DNA of 64,000 bases from Sympetrum striolatum (GCA_947579665.1 OX388350.1:84215152-84279151); one strand, 5' to 3'. Positions 24,466-35,495 are shown, counted from the first letter of the stretch. The notes: generated from the sequence alone by a model not told the origin. Made by a program: numbers and translations.

Positions 24466-24862
24466 GGTAGAGGGAGGCTTGGGATTGTGGGTAGGGGGTG
24501 GGATGGGAAAGGGTGGGTAGAGGGAGGCTTGGGATTGTGGGTAGGGGGTGGGATGGGAAAGGGTGGGTAGAGGGAGGCTTGGGATTGTGGGTAGGGGGTG
24601 GGATGGGAAAGGGTGGGTAGAGGGAGGCTTGGGATTGTGGGTAGGGGGTGGGATGGGAAAGGGTGGGTAGAGGGAGGGTTGTGATGGTGGTTAGGGGGTG
24701 GGAGAGGGTGGGTATAGTAATGGTTGGGATGGTGAGTAGGGGGTTGGATGTGAGAGGGTTGGTAGAGGGAGGGTTGTGATGGTGGTTAGGGGGTGGGAGA
24801 GGGTGGGTATAGTAATGGTTGGGATGGTGGGTAGGGGGTTGGATGTGAGAGGGTTGGTAGAG
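24466..24862. repeat. G-rich minisatellite: 50-bp units, then 95-bp units
   Basis: From about 24466 a 50-bp unit (containing GGGTGGGTAGAGGGAGG) repeats at least four times with no visible change; GGGATTGTGG recurs at 24481, 24531, 24581 and 24631. From about 24667 a related 95-bp unit occurs twice (GTAGAGGGAGGGTTGTGATG at 24667 and 24762). The plus strand is almost free of C and holds many G-runs, so it could form G-quadruplexes. Confidence 0.9.
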
Positions 24863-24892
24863 GGAGATAGTCCCTAGAACACGTTTTGACCA

Positions 24893-25460
24893 TTTTCGGA
24901 ATGATGTCTGTTTATGTGTGTGTGTGTCTGTGTGTGTGTGTCTGTGCTTGTGGGCGCTCTAACGTGAAAACTATAAGTCGTTTAGATACCAAACTTCATA
25001 TTCACTGTGGTTGATGCTATCAGAGTTGATTAGTTTTAGTAGTAAATCGGTTAACCCAAAGTCGAGCTTAATTCTTCAAAGCAAATTTCCGGTATTTATT
25101 TGTATACTTTAGTTTATAAAAGGTTTGGAAAATGAAATTTACTATAACTTTTGTATGAAACATATTTTTGTATAACTGATTGTATAGGAGTTATTCATGA
25201 AATACTGATAATCCGGAAGGTGCTGATATTGAACTTTGTGGGCGCTCTGGGCACTGGTTCGAGAGGCCAATTTCATCGTGTTTCAACGAATATTTGCCGA
25301 AAAACATTATTTATAATTTTTGTGACGGTAAAGAGAATAATATATAAATTAATCACTTATTTTCCAAGTTTAGATTGAATATAGAGTTCGAAAATACTGT
25401 ATTAGATAAATATTTACATCTTGTGTATGGAGAAAGTCTGGCCACATCAGATTTTTTTAC
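24893..25460. repeat. middle-repetitive element Y, copy 1
   Basis: It begins with a GT/TCTG microsatellite (24915-24950) and GTGGGCGCTCTA. It includes ACTTTTGTATGAAACATATT and ends near GGCCACATCAGATTTTT. The same phrases in the same order occur at 34535-35165. Function and class are unknown; no protein is recognised. Confidence 0.65.
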
Positions 25461-25474
25461 ATTTGCATTTAACT

Positions 25475-25935
25475 TTAAACCCTGCAATCCGTCAGTGACG
25501 CGTGGCAGGGGGTGTAAAACACTGACATCCCTATCTAACTTGGAGAACTATTAGCTTTTCTGATACTTCGCGGAAACCAAAAGCAACTATCTGTCCTGGC
25601 AACTACTTCCCTGTATCACTCTTTTGTTTCTCTTGAAGAACGCGTAAGACTGTAACTGGGATAACAATATCAGTTATCTCCTCCCCGAAATCGGCAGTGA
25701 TAAATTTATCAAAGAGCTTCCGTCAATATTTAAGTCTTCCATCAACAAGAGAGTTCCATCCGAGGGATTCTATCATAGCAGAAACACTGCTGCCAAATCT
25801 GAGATCTCCCTTGACGAACTTTGCTGCTCTACCATCCCAAGATCGGAAATTAATGCTACTTCGTGAGGATCCCAAATCGCACAGCAATACGCAAGTAGAG
25901 GTCAAGGAAAAGTACGCTATTTCTTTTACTCTCGA
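25475..25935 (-). pseudogene. non-LTR retrotransposon (CR1/jockey-like) 3' end, decayed
   Basis: On the minus strand GRAAKFVKGDLRFGSSV, then SAMIESLGWNSLVDGRL, matches the C-terminal segment after the reverse transcriptase of CR1/jockey-type LINEs (QRRAARFV..., LGWxxLxxRR). Downstream the 3' end ACACCCCCTGCCACGCG with a GTCACTGAC hairpin parallels the LINE tails at 18210 and 34218. Only the 3' end remains and it has stops. Confidence 0.75.
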
Positions 25936-26250
25936 TGAACATCCCCTTAGAATTCCAATGGATAATCTTTGTATCCCATTCGCATTTTTTATCACCCTTC
26001 AAATATTTCCTTTTTGATGGAAAAATTACTGCGGAGCGTTATTCCTAGGTATTTGTGATGCATCACGAGCTCCATATTCTTTAGCCATATTTTAATTGCA
26101 AATCGAGCAGAAATAGTCATATCTGGATTCATTTAGAGGCTTTGGAAGACATACCTCCAAAAAATATCAAGTTTTATCTTTCCCGGAGATCACAATAAAA
26201 TGACGAAATCCCAAAAATTTGCGTTTTGATCATTTTTCTTAGAATTACAG

Positions 26251-26381
26251 TAGTAGTAGTAGTACTGTTAAAAGTGCTTTGACAGCTTAGGTCATTTCGC
26301 ACATCGGCTCACACCGGGATTCGAACCCGGGATCGTTTTCACCAAAAGCAAACGCTCTGTCCACATGACTATCCGGGAGCC
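26251..26381 (-). mobile_element. tRNA-derived SINE, copy 2 (12-bp target duplication)
   Basis: Same family and orientation as the copy at 19162-19286: GGCTCCCGGATAGTCATGTG, B-box GGTTCGAATCC in a CCGGG/CCCGG stem, then the same body and a longer CTA-repeat tail. Duplications TTAGAATTACAG (26239-26250) and TTAGAATTATAG (26383-26394) flank it with one difference. By eye it is roughly 85 percent identical to copy 1. Confidence 0.9.
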
Positions 26382-26395
26382 TTTAGAATTATAGA

Positions 26396-27083
26396 TAGGC
26401 TGGATTAGTATGGATTTAATTAGAAGCTTTGACGTAGTTATTCCGAATTAGGAACAGATTTTATTTTTGCGATGCAAAATCCCTAAAAAAACGCCCGTAA
26501 ATGATTAAAATGTTTGCTTAAAATTCGAAATAGATTTAGAAATTTAGAATCATTAAAAGCTTGTGACGTTCTGAGTCGTGAATAGATATTTTCTTACGAG
26601 AAGGAGTTATTACAAAAAATAACACAGAATACTATAGGAAAAATTTCAGTTTCATCTGCATGATATACTTAAGTAATTAAAAAAACTTATCCGTCAAGTA
26701 TCCGGAAAAGGAACAGATTTTTAAATAAGGGTAGCTGAAAACCCTGAAAAATTAATAAAACCATTATTTAGTTTAGCCATATTTTGATAAAATATCGAGC
26801 AATACTCGAGGAATAATCCAAATTACGAATAAATTTTCTCTTTTTCGTAGTAGTATACAGAAAAAAACTCATCGGAAAAATGATAGTTTCTTGCAATAGG
26901 TTGCTTAATAATTTTAATTAACTATTCCAATTCGGACTCTTTTAACGATTTTCTACGGGATCTATCAGCAAAAGAAATACATTAGCACTCTTTGCGAGCA
27001 GAAAATTCCACAAACTTCAAAAAAATAATTGGAGAAACTTCAGTTTTTCTGCTACAATTTGCCCAAATATGGATATTAATGTT
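26396..27083. other. no gene recognised
   Basis: AT-rich non-coding DNA. Phrases such as CCGAATTAGGAACAGATTTT and TTTAGCCATATTTT recur loosely here and at about 26085 and 28680, suggesting very old repeats. Confidence 0.4.
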
Positions 27084-27091
27084 ATGAGGTT

Positions 27092-27393
27092 CAGGGCCGT
27101 GCGCAGGATTTGCTCGTGCGGGGAGTTTTTCTCATTAAAAATAGAAACTATTTTAATACAACTAACAATAATCAACGTACGCGAGAACGTACAGGAGTCC
27201 TGACAGACGATAACATGAAATTTGAAAGAGGCACTACATTTTGGAAGGAAACGTTTACTAAATGAATCATTAAATAATGTAATTTCATTTTATCCTATCT
27301 TCAGTTCATCATTCGTGGAACATTTTGTATGAAGGATCCTCATGGGGGGAGTTCGAACCACCAAGCCCCCCCCCGCCCGTGCGCACGGGCCTG
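27092..27393. mobile_element. hAT-like MITE, 302 bp
   Basis: The left end is CAGGGCCGTGCGCAGGATTT; the right end read inward is CAGGCCCGTGCGCACGGGCG. The 8-bp flanks ATGAGGTT (27084-27091) and GTGAGGTT (27394-27401) match at seven positions, as expected for the hAT superfamily. A run of nine C near the right end precedes the palindrome GCCCGTGCGCACGGGC. No ORF of its own. Confidence 0.75.
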
Positions 27394-27539
27394 GTGAGGT
27401 TGACTATGTGGACGCCATTCAACTATATTCAAAGACCAAAATGAGAGTCTTTGTTCAATTTCCTTTGTAGAATTAATTTCCGATCTCGAGATGGTAGTGC
27501 AGTTAGTCAAGGAAGCAATATCGAAAAAGAGATACAGGG

Positions 27540-27690
27540 AAGTAGTTTCCAGGAGAGATAGTTTCTTTTGATCGTTTTTTCCGCGAAATATTGGAGAAGC
27601 CAATAGCTCTTCAGGTTATTTAGGGATCTCGGTGTTTTTACACCCCCAGCCAAGCGCCACTGGCGGATTGCAGTGTTTAATTGTAAATTA
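27540..27690 (+). pseudogene. LINE 3' end fragment
   Basis: SFFPRNIGEANSS at about 27570-27610 resembles the SFFPRTIxxWNxLP end of CR1/jockey LINEs. It is followed by GTGTTTTTACACCCCCAGCC and the hairpin GCGCCACTGGCG, then GATTGCAGTGTTT. This is parallel to the 3' ends at 18210, 25475 and 34218. There is no ATGTAG tail. Confidence 0.6.
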
Positions 27691-29019
27691 TAGCTTGTAA
27701 AAACCTTATTATAGAGATTATGTTTACTAGATAATGCTTACTAGATTATTTTTACAAGATTATGTTGTTTTACATGAAAAAAGGCAAGAAAAGTAAAGGT
27801 TTTCAAGATATTTTACTGGTATTCAAGAATGTTCACGTCAACTGCCTTATTAAAATGAAAAGTTTACTATTAATTAGGGGTATCTCTATAAACTCTATAA
27901 TTTTAGTCCTATATTGATAATTTTATGTCAATATATGAGCACATAACGACATTTATATATTTCAGATTATTTTCAGGATTTTACATTTATTGATTTAACT
28001 GGCGCAAAAGTAAATATCTTATCTATCTTAATAGCCAATATGTGTATAGTTTACTTCGATATTCAATCAAAATATGGTAAAAATATAAATTTTTTTCAAT
28101 TATTTTCTACCCATATACCCATAAAACGTCGACAATCCGTGAGTTAAGGGAAAATTCCGTGTTTTGGCAATATTTTGCTTAAATATCGAAATAAACTGTT
28201 CAAATTTGCACTAATTTTCAAGCTGTAGACGAGATCTTTCCGAAACAGGAAAACATTTTCACATTCGCGGAGCAGTGAGTTCAAAAACGCGAAAGCTCTT
28301 ATAGGAATTTCAGTTTGTTTTGCTTTGATTAGTTAAGGTATTGATATATACTTATCAAATTATGAAACATATTAGATCTTTCATCGAAATCCCTCATCTT
28401 TTGATAAAGTTGTCTATTTAATCGAGCAGTAGATGCAAGAATCCTTGAAAACCAAAATTAAAACTTGAAAGATTTATTTATTTATACGTTTTCCTTAAAC
28501 ATTATAATTAAACTGGCATTTTAGAAGACATTAGGAATCTTTTTGCCTTATCGATCCAAATTAAGAGAAGATATACTTTTTCGCTGGGAATTTAACCTGG
28601 TAAAGAAGGATGTTTTTCCGAATGTTTTCGGGTTTTCGATGTTTTTTTGAGATTTGTACTCCGCAAAATTTAACATCTGTTCCTAATTCGGATGAACTAC
28701 ATAAGCTTTACAATGAATCAAAATTTGTGTATTTAATCTCGTTTTTAAGCAAATTACGGCCAAAAAAACTATATAGTGTGTAAAAAAATCTATATACTAA
28801 AAAATTGCATATTTTATCTCGATTTCTAATGAAAAGGTGGTAGGAAACAAATATTTTTAATCATTTTCTGGTTTTTGATATTTCTTGGGTTACCTTCCCC
28901 GCGAAACTGTATATCTTCGAAAACATTTCCAAGGAAATCATTCTTATATTTTAAATCACATAATCTAGTAAAATATTAACTCTATAATAATTATTACGAG
29001 ACTCCGCCAAAGATAAACG
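27691..29019. other. no gene recognised
   Basis: AT-rich non-coding DNA without ORFs of note or clear repeat boundaries. Confidence 0.4.
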
Positions 29020-29680
29020 AAGATAAACCCACAGAATTTCCGCTTTCTATATATACAAGACATCTAACTTCCCTCATCAGTTAAGTGGTAATCTCTACCC
29101 TTTCCTGACTGTCGTTACGTACCTGCATTTGCTGGTTACCTTCCTCCAGAAAATATCTCGTTATCCATGTAATATATCGTCCTCAGTTTTATGGGCCTCG
29201 ATTATTTTTACGGTATAACTCTTCGGATTCAACAATGGGATCGGTCGTCAGGGGGATGAGTTGTTTACAACCTCCAATTATCATAAAATGTTCGTATTCT
29301 TCACCGATATTCTCGCAAATTCGAATCAAAAGTAAGATTCCACGACCAAAATAAGAATTTTTATTTAATTTTCTTTCTTTCGGTGCTTGTCTCGTTGAAG
29401 TGCGACTATTCCTTCTAATTTAATTTTGCGAAAGAAATAAACCCTGCATGCGATGAAAATGAGTTTTACGTGTATTCTTCATGGAAAACTATCTGAGTGA
29501 TCTCGGTTCGAACCCCGTAAAATTGTGGAATAAAAAGACGACAGCAACTCCTTACAGTCTGAAGAGGACACATGAATAAAGTTTGAAGCAAATCGGACGA
29601 ACGGTATAGCCTTCAATCTTAGACAAACGCACTCACAGAATTTCGATTTCATTATATATCTACGCGTAAAAGTCGCTTGC
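29020..29680. repeat. middle-repetitive element X, copy 1
   Basis: Starts near ACCCACAGAATTTCCGCTTT. It includes GGATCGGTCGTCAGGGGGAT and a plus-strand GGTTCGAACCCC at about 29509. The same order of phrases recurs at 30900-31560 at a distance of about 1.88 kb, with partial copies at 30430-30900 and 31790-32060. No protein recognised. Confidence 0.65.
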
Positions 29681-29799
29681 AATCGGTAAGTATGTTGATG
29701 AATTATATACTTTTGACAGCACCTGGAAACTACAACTAATAGACTTTAGTCTGTGGCGGTTTCAAAAATGTGAAGTCGATATATTGGGAAATTCCTCAA

Positions 29800-30430
29800 A
29801 AGAATCTCTGTGTTCAACTTTAAATGAATGTCGTTTACAAATTTGGTCATGGATTCGAACCAAGGACCGTAAGGAGGTCAATGTCGAATGTTGACGACTG
29901 CTCAGCACATACCGGGTCTATTTTTTCGGGAAATGCGTCATAGAAATAACTGAATCTCTGGCATTCATTCCGTCTGAAAGAATTAAGATCAACTGGTGTC
30001 GAACCTAGGACCTTTTAGCAATACGTGATTAAGTATAACAACTGGGTAGGGATAAAATTAATTGAATTCCTAGTTTGAAGTGGATATCATAAAGAGTGGT
30101 TCCAAAAATTAAATTCAAGTTTACCCAATTCGAATTACATGACTAAAAGAAAATGGGGATCTAGCATCGATCCCAGGATCAATAGGAAAACAGTACACTG
30201 CGTATATGAAATATATTTATGACGTCTATTCACATACCTGGTTTTACGCTCTCGTGTTATCGAGAAGTGTTTTGATACAATTCTCACTCACCTGGCGTCG
30301 AACTCACGGACATCTGAAGACATTTATATGATAACTATCAGGAGCGCCCGTTGATTCTCAACGGGGAATATAGAAGTAGATTAAATTCAAGTTGCCGGTC
30401 GTGCAATGCGTAAATTCCCTTTAGAATACA
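29800..30430. repeat. decayed relic of the B-box satellite
   Basis: Four TCGAAC/TCGATC motifs lie at 29854, 29999, 30168 and 30298, within phrases such as GGATTCGAACCAAGGACCG and TGGTGTCGAACCTAGGACC. These are the hallmarks of modules 2-5 of the array beginning at 36.4 kb. Spacing is 130-169 bp. The intervening sequence is strongly diverged. Confidence 0.6.
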
Positions 30431-32060
30431 CTCTGAAATCCCATTCTATTCTTACTATACAGAAAAATTCATGAGCTCGGGACAACAATCGCATTGATCG
30501 TCAGGAGGATTGGATGTTTACAACCTCAACAATTTAGGATAATTTACGCGTATTTTTTCGAAATTCTCGAAATTTCGATTCGATAACAATATTCCACGAT
30601 CTAAATTAGCATATTCATTTAATTTCCGTTATTTTTCTTCTCGTCTCGACTCTGCTCGACTATTTTTCTATTTTAATTCCTCAAAAGAAATATAGCCTGC
30701 TACCGATTAAAGTGAAGATTAGATTTATTCTTTATGGAAACCCATCTGAGCGATCTTGGTTCAAACCCAGAAAAGTTTTCCACTAAAATTGAGACAGTAC
30801 GTCCTTCCTGGTCCCAGAAAACACGTACGCAAAGTTTTGACGCGAATCTGGCAAACGGTTTGTACTAAAATCGAAGATACACAACATACAAACAAACGTA
30901 TAAACCCACAGAATATTTGCTTTATATCATACAAGACATCTTATTTCCCTCATCCATGAGCTGGTAATCTCTTAACTGCAATTACGTACCTGCAATTGCT
31001 GGTTACCTTGTTACAGAAAATTTCTCGTTATCCATGTAATATGTCGTCCTCTTCAATCATCAGCTTTATGAGCCTAAAGTCCACGAGTATTTTTGCGGGA
31101 TAAAACATGAGCTCGGATTCAACAATGGGATCGGTCGTCAGGGGGATGAGTTGTTTACAGCCTCGAATTTTCACGAAAGTTTTGTATATTTTACCAATAT
31201 TCTCGCAAATTCTAATCGAAAGTAAAATTTCACGACCAAAATAAGAATTTTTATTCAATTTTCTTTCTTTTGGTGTTTGTCTCGACTCTATACGACTTCT
31301 CCTTCTAATTTAATTCTTCAAAAGAAATAAAGCCTGCAACCGATAAATGTGAAGCTTACGTGTATTCCTTATGAAAATCTATCTGAGCGATCTTTGTTCG
31401 AACCCAGCAAAATTCTTGAATAAAAATGCGACAGTACTTCCTTCCTGATATAAATGGACACGTATGCAAAGTTTTAGACAAATCGGGAAAACGGTGTGGA
31501 CTCCTATCTAAGACAAACAAACAAACACACAAACCCACAGAATTTCTGCTTGATATATATATAGATTACTATATAGTCCTCCACTGGGACATACGTGATT
31601 CTTATTTCTCTATCATACCGTGAAGTTCATTAAATATTTTTCGACATTTCGCGGAACGTAGCCAAAATGGCCGTAGTATTGTCCTTGCTATTCACATATC
31701 ATAGTTTAAATACATTGACATTTCAACATATTGCATTAATTCTCACATAAATCCTTACCATTGACATTGTATTGACTTAAAATCCTTGTGTATTCAAATG
31801 AGAAAATGCTTGAGCTCGGATTCAACAATCGCCAGGGGGACACTTTCTTTACCGCATAGAAATTTCTCGACATTTTCGTACATTTTGCTATAGTTCTCGT
31901 AAGTACGTCTCGAAACGATATTCCACGACCAAAATAAGAATATTCATTTAATTCTCTTTCTTTTGGTACTTGTCTCGACTGACGTGACCATTATTTCTAA
32001 TTTAATTGTGCAAATAAAACGAGGCCTGCAAACTGTAGAAACGAACTTTACCTGCATTTC
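30430..32060. repeat. middle-repetitive element X, further copies
   Basis: A partial copy at 30430-30900 (TCATGAGCTCGGGACAACAA), a fuller copy at 30900-31560 (ACCCACAGAATATTTGCTTT, GGATCGGTCGTCAGGGGGAT) and another partial at 31790-32060. Each has a tRNA T-arm-like GTTCGAACCCAG or GTTCAAACCCAG before an A-rich stretch and CAGTACNTCCTTCCTG. They are diverged and non-coding. Confidence 0.6.
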
Positions 32061-32069
32061 TTACGTAGA

Positions 32070-32385
32070 ATATTTGCACTGACCTAGCGTCGAACCAAGG
32101 ATAATCATCGAAGATGTCTTTGTAGTTTTCCTTGTATATTCACGGCTTCTAGCGATCCTACGAATTTCAACGCTCTACTTTGCCGGAAAGTGCCTCGAAA
32201 AAAAATTCGAAAATCCTGTCAATACATCTTTATGGAAAAAATCGGGGTTTCGGGGTCTTATGGCATTGAACCCATGACACTGATGTTCAAAATCGCTTTA
32301 TTTCTGATAGCTGCACGCTGTCCAGTTCGTCGTAAACATCTCAAGTCAGTGACACTTGTGGAAAATGGTTAGAATTGTGATGAAT
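32070..32385. repeat. decayed satellite modules 5-6
   Basis: GACCTAGCGTCGAACCAAGG at about 32081, then TAGCGATCCTACGAATTTCA and TGGCATTGAACCCATGACAC at about 32260, then TCGTAAACATCTCAAGTCAG. This is the same order as the last two modules of the units right of 36.4 kb, including an end resembling CACTTGTGGAA.ATGGTTAGA. Confidence 0.75.
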
Positions 32386-33230
32386 GAGTCAGGAATGTAG
32401 CTTAATATATTTTAATAGTGATATATTAAAAGGCAAAGAAAAAACTTTTTCCCGATTATAAGCGTATTGAGCACATGAAGTAAGGTATGTTTAGGCATAC
32501 TTAACCTCTACATGGAGAAGTACTGGCAAAAGTTATTATCTTTGTCACAGTATCCTTGGTTCGACTGTGGACGACTGGCAATGTCGGAAATTCAACCGAT
32601 GCAAATTAAAATTTTATCAGACGTTGAACAAGCTTTTACGAAAACATTCGTGATTTCGAGCGAGCAAAGAAAGCGTATTTTGGCTTACTCAAACTGAGGA
32701 TATTATTGATATAAAATACAGCTTGAGTAAAGGCGTAAAACATCCGCGAGCCCTTTGTCTTAATCGTTATAACAGCATCGATAACCGACCACACAAAGGT
32801 AAACAATTCCGACGCTACACAAGAAATTGAGTTGTACTCACTTTTCCAAAGAAACCTCGAAGTCCCTTGAGTCATGCTCGTTGTTCATGGAGTAGTTCAC
32901 AGAAGAAACGAAGTCGCGGGTTCGACACGAAGCTTGGGCGATGCCTTCTTCAAAAGGGCGAAGGTTTACAAGTCCAAAAATCGATGATTAATGAGAGATT
33001 CATGAGCTGCCGCTTAGGATTTGGTGCGAGATTTACTGGATGCTTTTACTGTAATTTATGATTACTAATTCCGCGAGGGAATCGTTTTTACTCGTCCAAT
33101 TCACGAATGAACGTAATTAAACTTTTAGCCTCTTTCAAGTTCAACTGCATCTTGACACGTCTTGCTTTCTTTTACATGCCTCTGTTTACTTGTTTTCGTC
33201 AATACTACAGTTAATGTTAGATAGCTATAA
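32386..33230. other. no gene recognised
   Basis: Holds a 61-codon ORF (32512-32697) and a 64-codon ORF (32867-33061) without recognisable domains. Codon quality is slightly better than in the surrounding repeats, so a decayed gene cannot be excluded. Confidence 0.3.
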
Positions 33231-33647
33231 ATGCTTAAATTACCAAATTCAATTAGAATCGTTCGCGACAGAGTGAAAAATCGGTTTACTCTGACAACCT
33301 TTCGCTATGAACGACCGTCGCTCACTAAAACTCTGCAATTTCTTGGGTTGAAAGGTTGGGCACCTTTGGAAGGCAACGTGCTATCCCTCCCAAGGTTGAA
33401 CCGAATAGTATTGAAGGTCGATACCCCGCGGAAAGGTATCCCAAACAATTTGAAAATGTTTTTTTACGATCGATTATTAAGAGATGAAAATTTAAAATGG
33501 CCATCTCAGTCATTCCTAGATTGGTTCCCAATAGAATTTATCCTGCAAATTATTTTTCGGATCTATGCACACGACTTTCTTTCCCCTGAAAGTCTTTTGA
33601 AAGAGATAAATTCGTTTACATTCAAAAATATTGAAGGCCATCTCTAA
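33231..33647 (+). CDS. unrecognised 138-codon ORF
   Basis: An ATG-to-stop frame in AT-rich DNA, longer than most chance ORFs here. The product starts MLKLPNSIRIVRDRVKNRF, is basic in its first half and leucine/phenylalanine-rich near the end (WFPIEFILQIIFRIYAHDF). I recognise no domain, signal peptide or convincing membrane span. It ends right where a LINE 3' fragment starts, so its 3' end may be cut by that insertion. It could be an exon or single-exon gene remnant, or chance. It has no visible partner gene. Confidence 0.3.
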   Translation: MLKLPNSIRIVRDRVKNRFTLTTFRYERPSLTKTLQFLGLKGWAPLEGNVLSLPRLNRIVLKVDTPRKGIPNNLKMFFYDRLLRDENLKWPSQSFLDWFPIEFILQIIFRIYAHDFLSPESLLKEINSFTFKNIEGHL

Positions 33648-33654
33648 ATCTTTT

Positions 33655-34310
33655 ACTTCTTCGAAAAGAAAAAATTACGTCCAAATCACCCGTCAATGGA
33701 ATTAATATAAAAGTAGTAGATTCAGTTGAATATCTCGGGATCAACATTACTAATAACTTAAATTGGAACACGCATGCTCGAAAACTCTACGGCGAAGCAA
33801 GTGAAAGGATTTGTAAAGCGTAGGTAAATGCGATGAAAAGGTGAGAGAGCGATGTTATTTTACCTTGGTCAGACCCCTTCTGGAATATGCGGCAAGTATA
33901 TGGGACCCGGCGGATGAAACTGGAGAAAGCGCAGCGTAAAGCGGTTGGTTTAGTTAAGAAATACTACGATAAAAAAACACCAAAATGCTCTCAGACGTAG
34001 GTTGGGAATCCCTGAAAGAAAGGAGATTGGAAGCTAGGCTGCGATTGCTTAATAAATTCAGGGAAACTACATTTTCCAAAGATACAATCGGTATCATGAT
34101 ACCCCCCTGCTACCTTGGTCTATCTGATAATGAACGTAAGTTAAGAGAAATAGATGCAAGGACGAATCGTTTTAAAAATTCATTCTTTCCGTGAACGATA
34201 CGCGGCAATAACCGAATAAGGAAGTAGTTTAGATTCAACTGGTGTTTACACCCCCTGCCACACGCCGAAAGGCGTCTTGTAGGGTATTAATGTAGATGTA
34301 GAATAATAGC
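33655..34310 (+). pseudogene. non-LTR retrotransposon (CR1/jockey-like) 3' end with tail
   Basis: VDSVEYLGINITNNLNW, then LVRPLLEYAASIWDPADE in another frame, KAQRKAVGLVKKYYDKK, and LSDVGWESLKERRLEARL with RFKNSFFP. This is the typical order after the catalytic YxDD region of a LINE reverse transcriptase. Frameshifts and stops separate the blocks. The 3' end has ACACCCCCTGCC, the hairpin ACGCCGAAAGGCG, TAGGGTATTA and a short ATGTAG tail ending at about 34305. A 5'-truncated, inactive copy. Confidence 0.88.
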
Positions 34311-34534
34311 TTAATAAGCACACAAAGGTGACCCCAAATACGTGTGCTATAATAAAATGGACGACAAAAACACAAAAATGTGGTAAAAATACAGTCAGGA
34401 ATAAAAGCAATAAAAAAGACAAAATAATAGGATAATGCTTCTGAGTTATTACCAAAGTTTAATATTTTTACTTTCTCCCTATACGTAGTATTAAGTATTG
34501 TATTCGCAAAAGAATTCCACCCCCAGATTTCGAC

Positions 34535-35165
34535 GGAAATAATTGTTTTGGGGCCCATAGAGTTCGTTTTCGCTATTTTCCCGAACATGTCTGTCGGTGT
34601 GTCTGTGTGTGTGTCTGTCTGTGGTAAAAAAGTTTGTGGGCGCTCTATCTTAAAAATCAATTATCCGATCATTTCCAAAACTCATATTAAGTATTTTCCT
34701 AACAATGCCAAGACGATTAGATTTTGGTGAATATCGCTCAACCGGAAGTTCCAGCTTAACCGGAACAAACAAAAGTTGTTTCTTAAATATCTCTGTCAGA
34801 ATGCAATGTAGGTATATACAATTACATATAAAACTTATAGATAATGCAATTTACTACAACTTTTGTATGAAACATTTTTTCGTAACACTAATTGTTTAGG
34901 AGTTATTCCCCAATAATGGTTAACCGTAAGTTGTTGTTTATCCAGAAATGGAAGTTATTCATACATATCTCTGTCAAAATGCAATGTAGGTATATACAAT
35001 TATTTACAAAAGTTATAGATAATGTATTTTACTACAACTATTGTATGAAACATTGTCCTTTAACCCTCATTGTTTTGGAATTATTTATGTATTACCGGCA
35101 TAGGCTTCTGTTTTCAATAAATATGGAGAAAGTCATGTGTTGGCCACATCAGATTTTTCCTTGTT
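34535..35165. repeat. middle-repetitive element Y, copy 2
   Basis: Shares with 24893-25460 the GTGTCTGTGTGTGTGTCTGT stretch, GTGGGCGCTCTA, ACTTTTGTATGAAACAT and GGCCACATCAGATTTTT. It also has an internal direct duplication: the block beginning GTAGGTATATACAATTA at about 34808 recurs at about 34986. Confidence 0.65.
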
Positions 35166-35359
35166 GTATTCAGGAAATTACAAAAGAAGTCCACAAAGTT
35201 TGAGAGTTCAATAACAGAACTGCTAATTCTTGGGATAGGCGAAAGCTTGTGCACGATTTTCTTGCGAAGGGAGTTGTCAAAAGTAACGAATTTAGAGTTC
35301 TTTTAGGTGGTACAGCAATTCCAAAAAAGTTGATGAGTTCCCAAATGGAAAAAAACGTA

Positions 35360-35495
35360 CTTGAAAAAAGTGTAACAGGGCCGGGAATTGAACCCGGGAT
35401 CTTCCTCTATCTAGCCTACCTAGATGGTTAAGGCAGCCTCCGGGATAGAGGAAGATCCCAGGTTCGATTCCCGGCCCTGTTACACTTTTTTCAAG
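35360..35495. repeat. tRNA-like palindrome with 52-bp arms
   Basis: The left arm (35360-35411) and right arm (35443-35495) are reverse complements with very few differences. Each arm carries a T-arm/B-box: GGTTCAATTCCCGG on the minus strand and GGTTCGATTCCCGG on the plus strand, plus GTGTAACAGGGCC. The 31-bp spacer contains TAGATGGTTAAGGCAGCC, which resembles the D-arm/A-box of Leu/Ser tRNAs. Read on the plus strand, spacer plus right arm look like a tRNA-derived SINE head whose 3' half was copied in inverse orientation. Confidence 0.8.

Noticed and set aside
24466..24862. CRISPR-like array
   Set aside because: The 50-bp units are contiguous without unique spacers, in a eukaryotic context.
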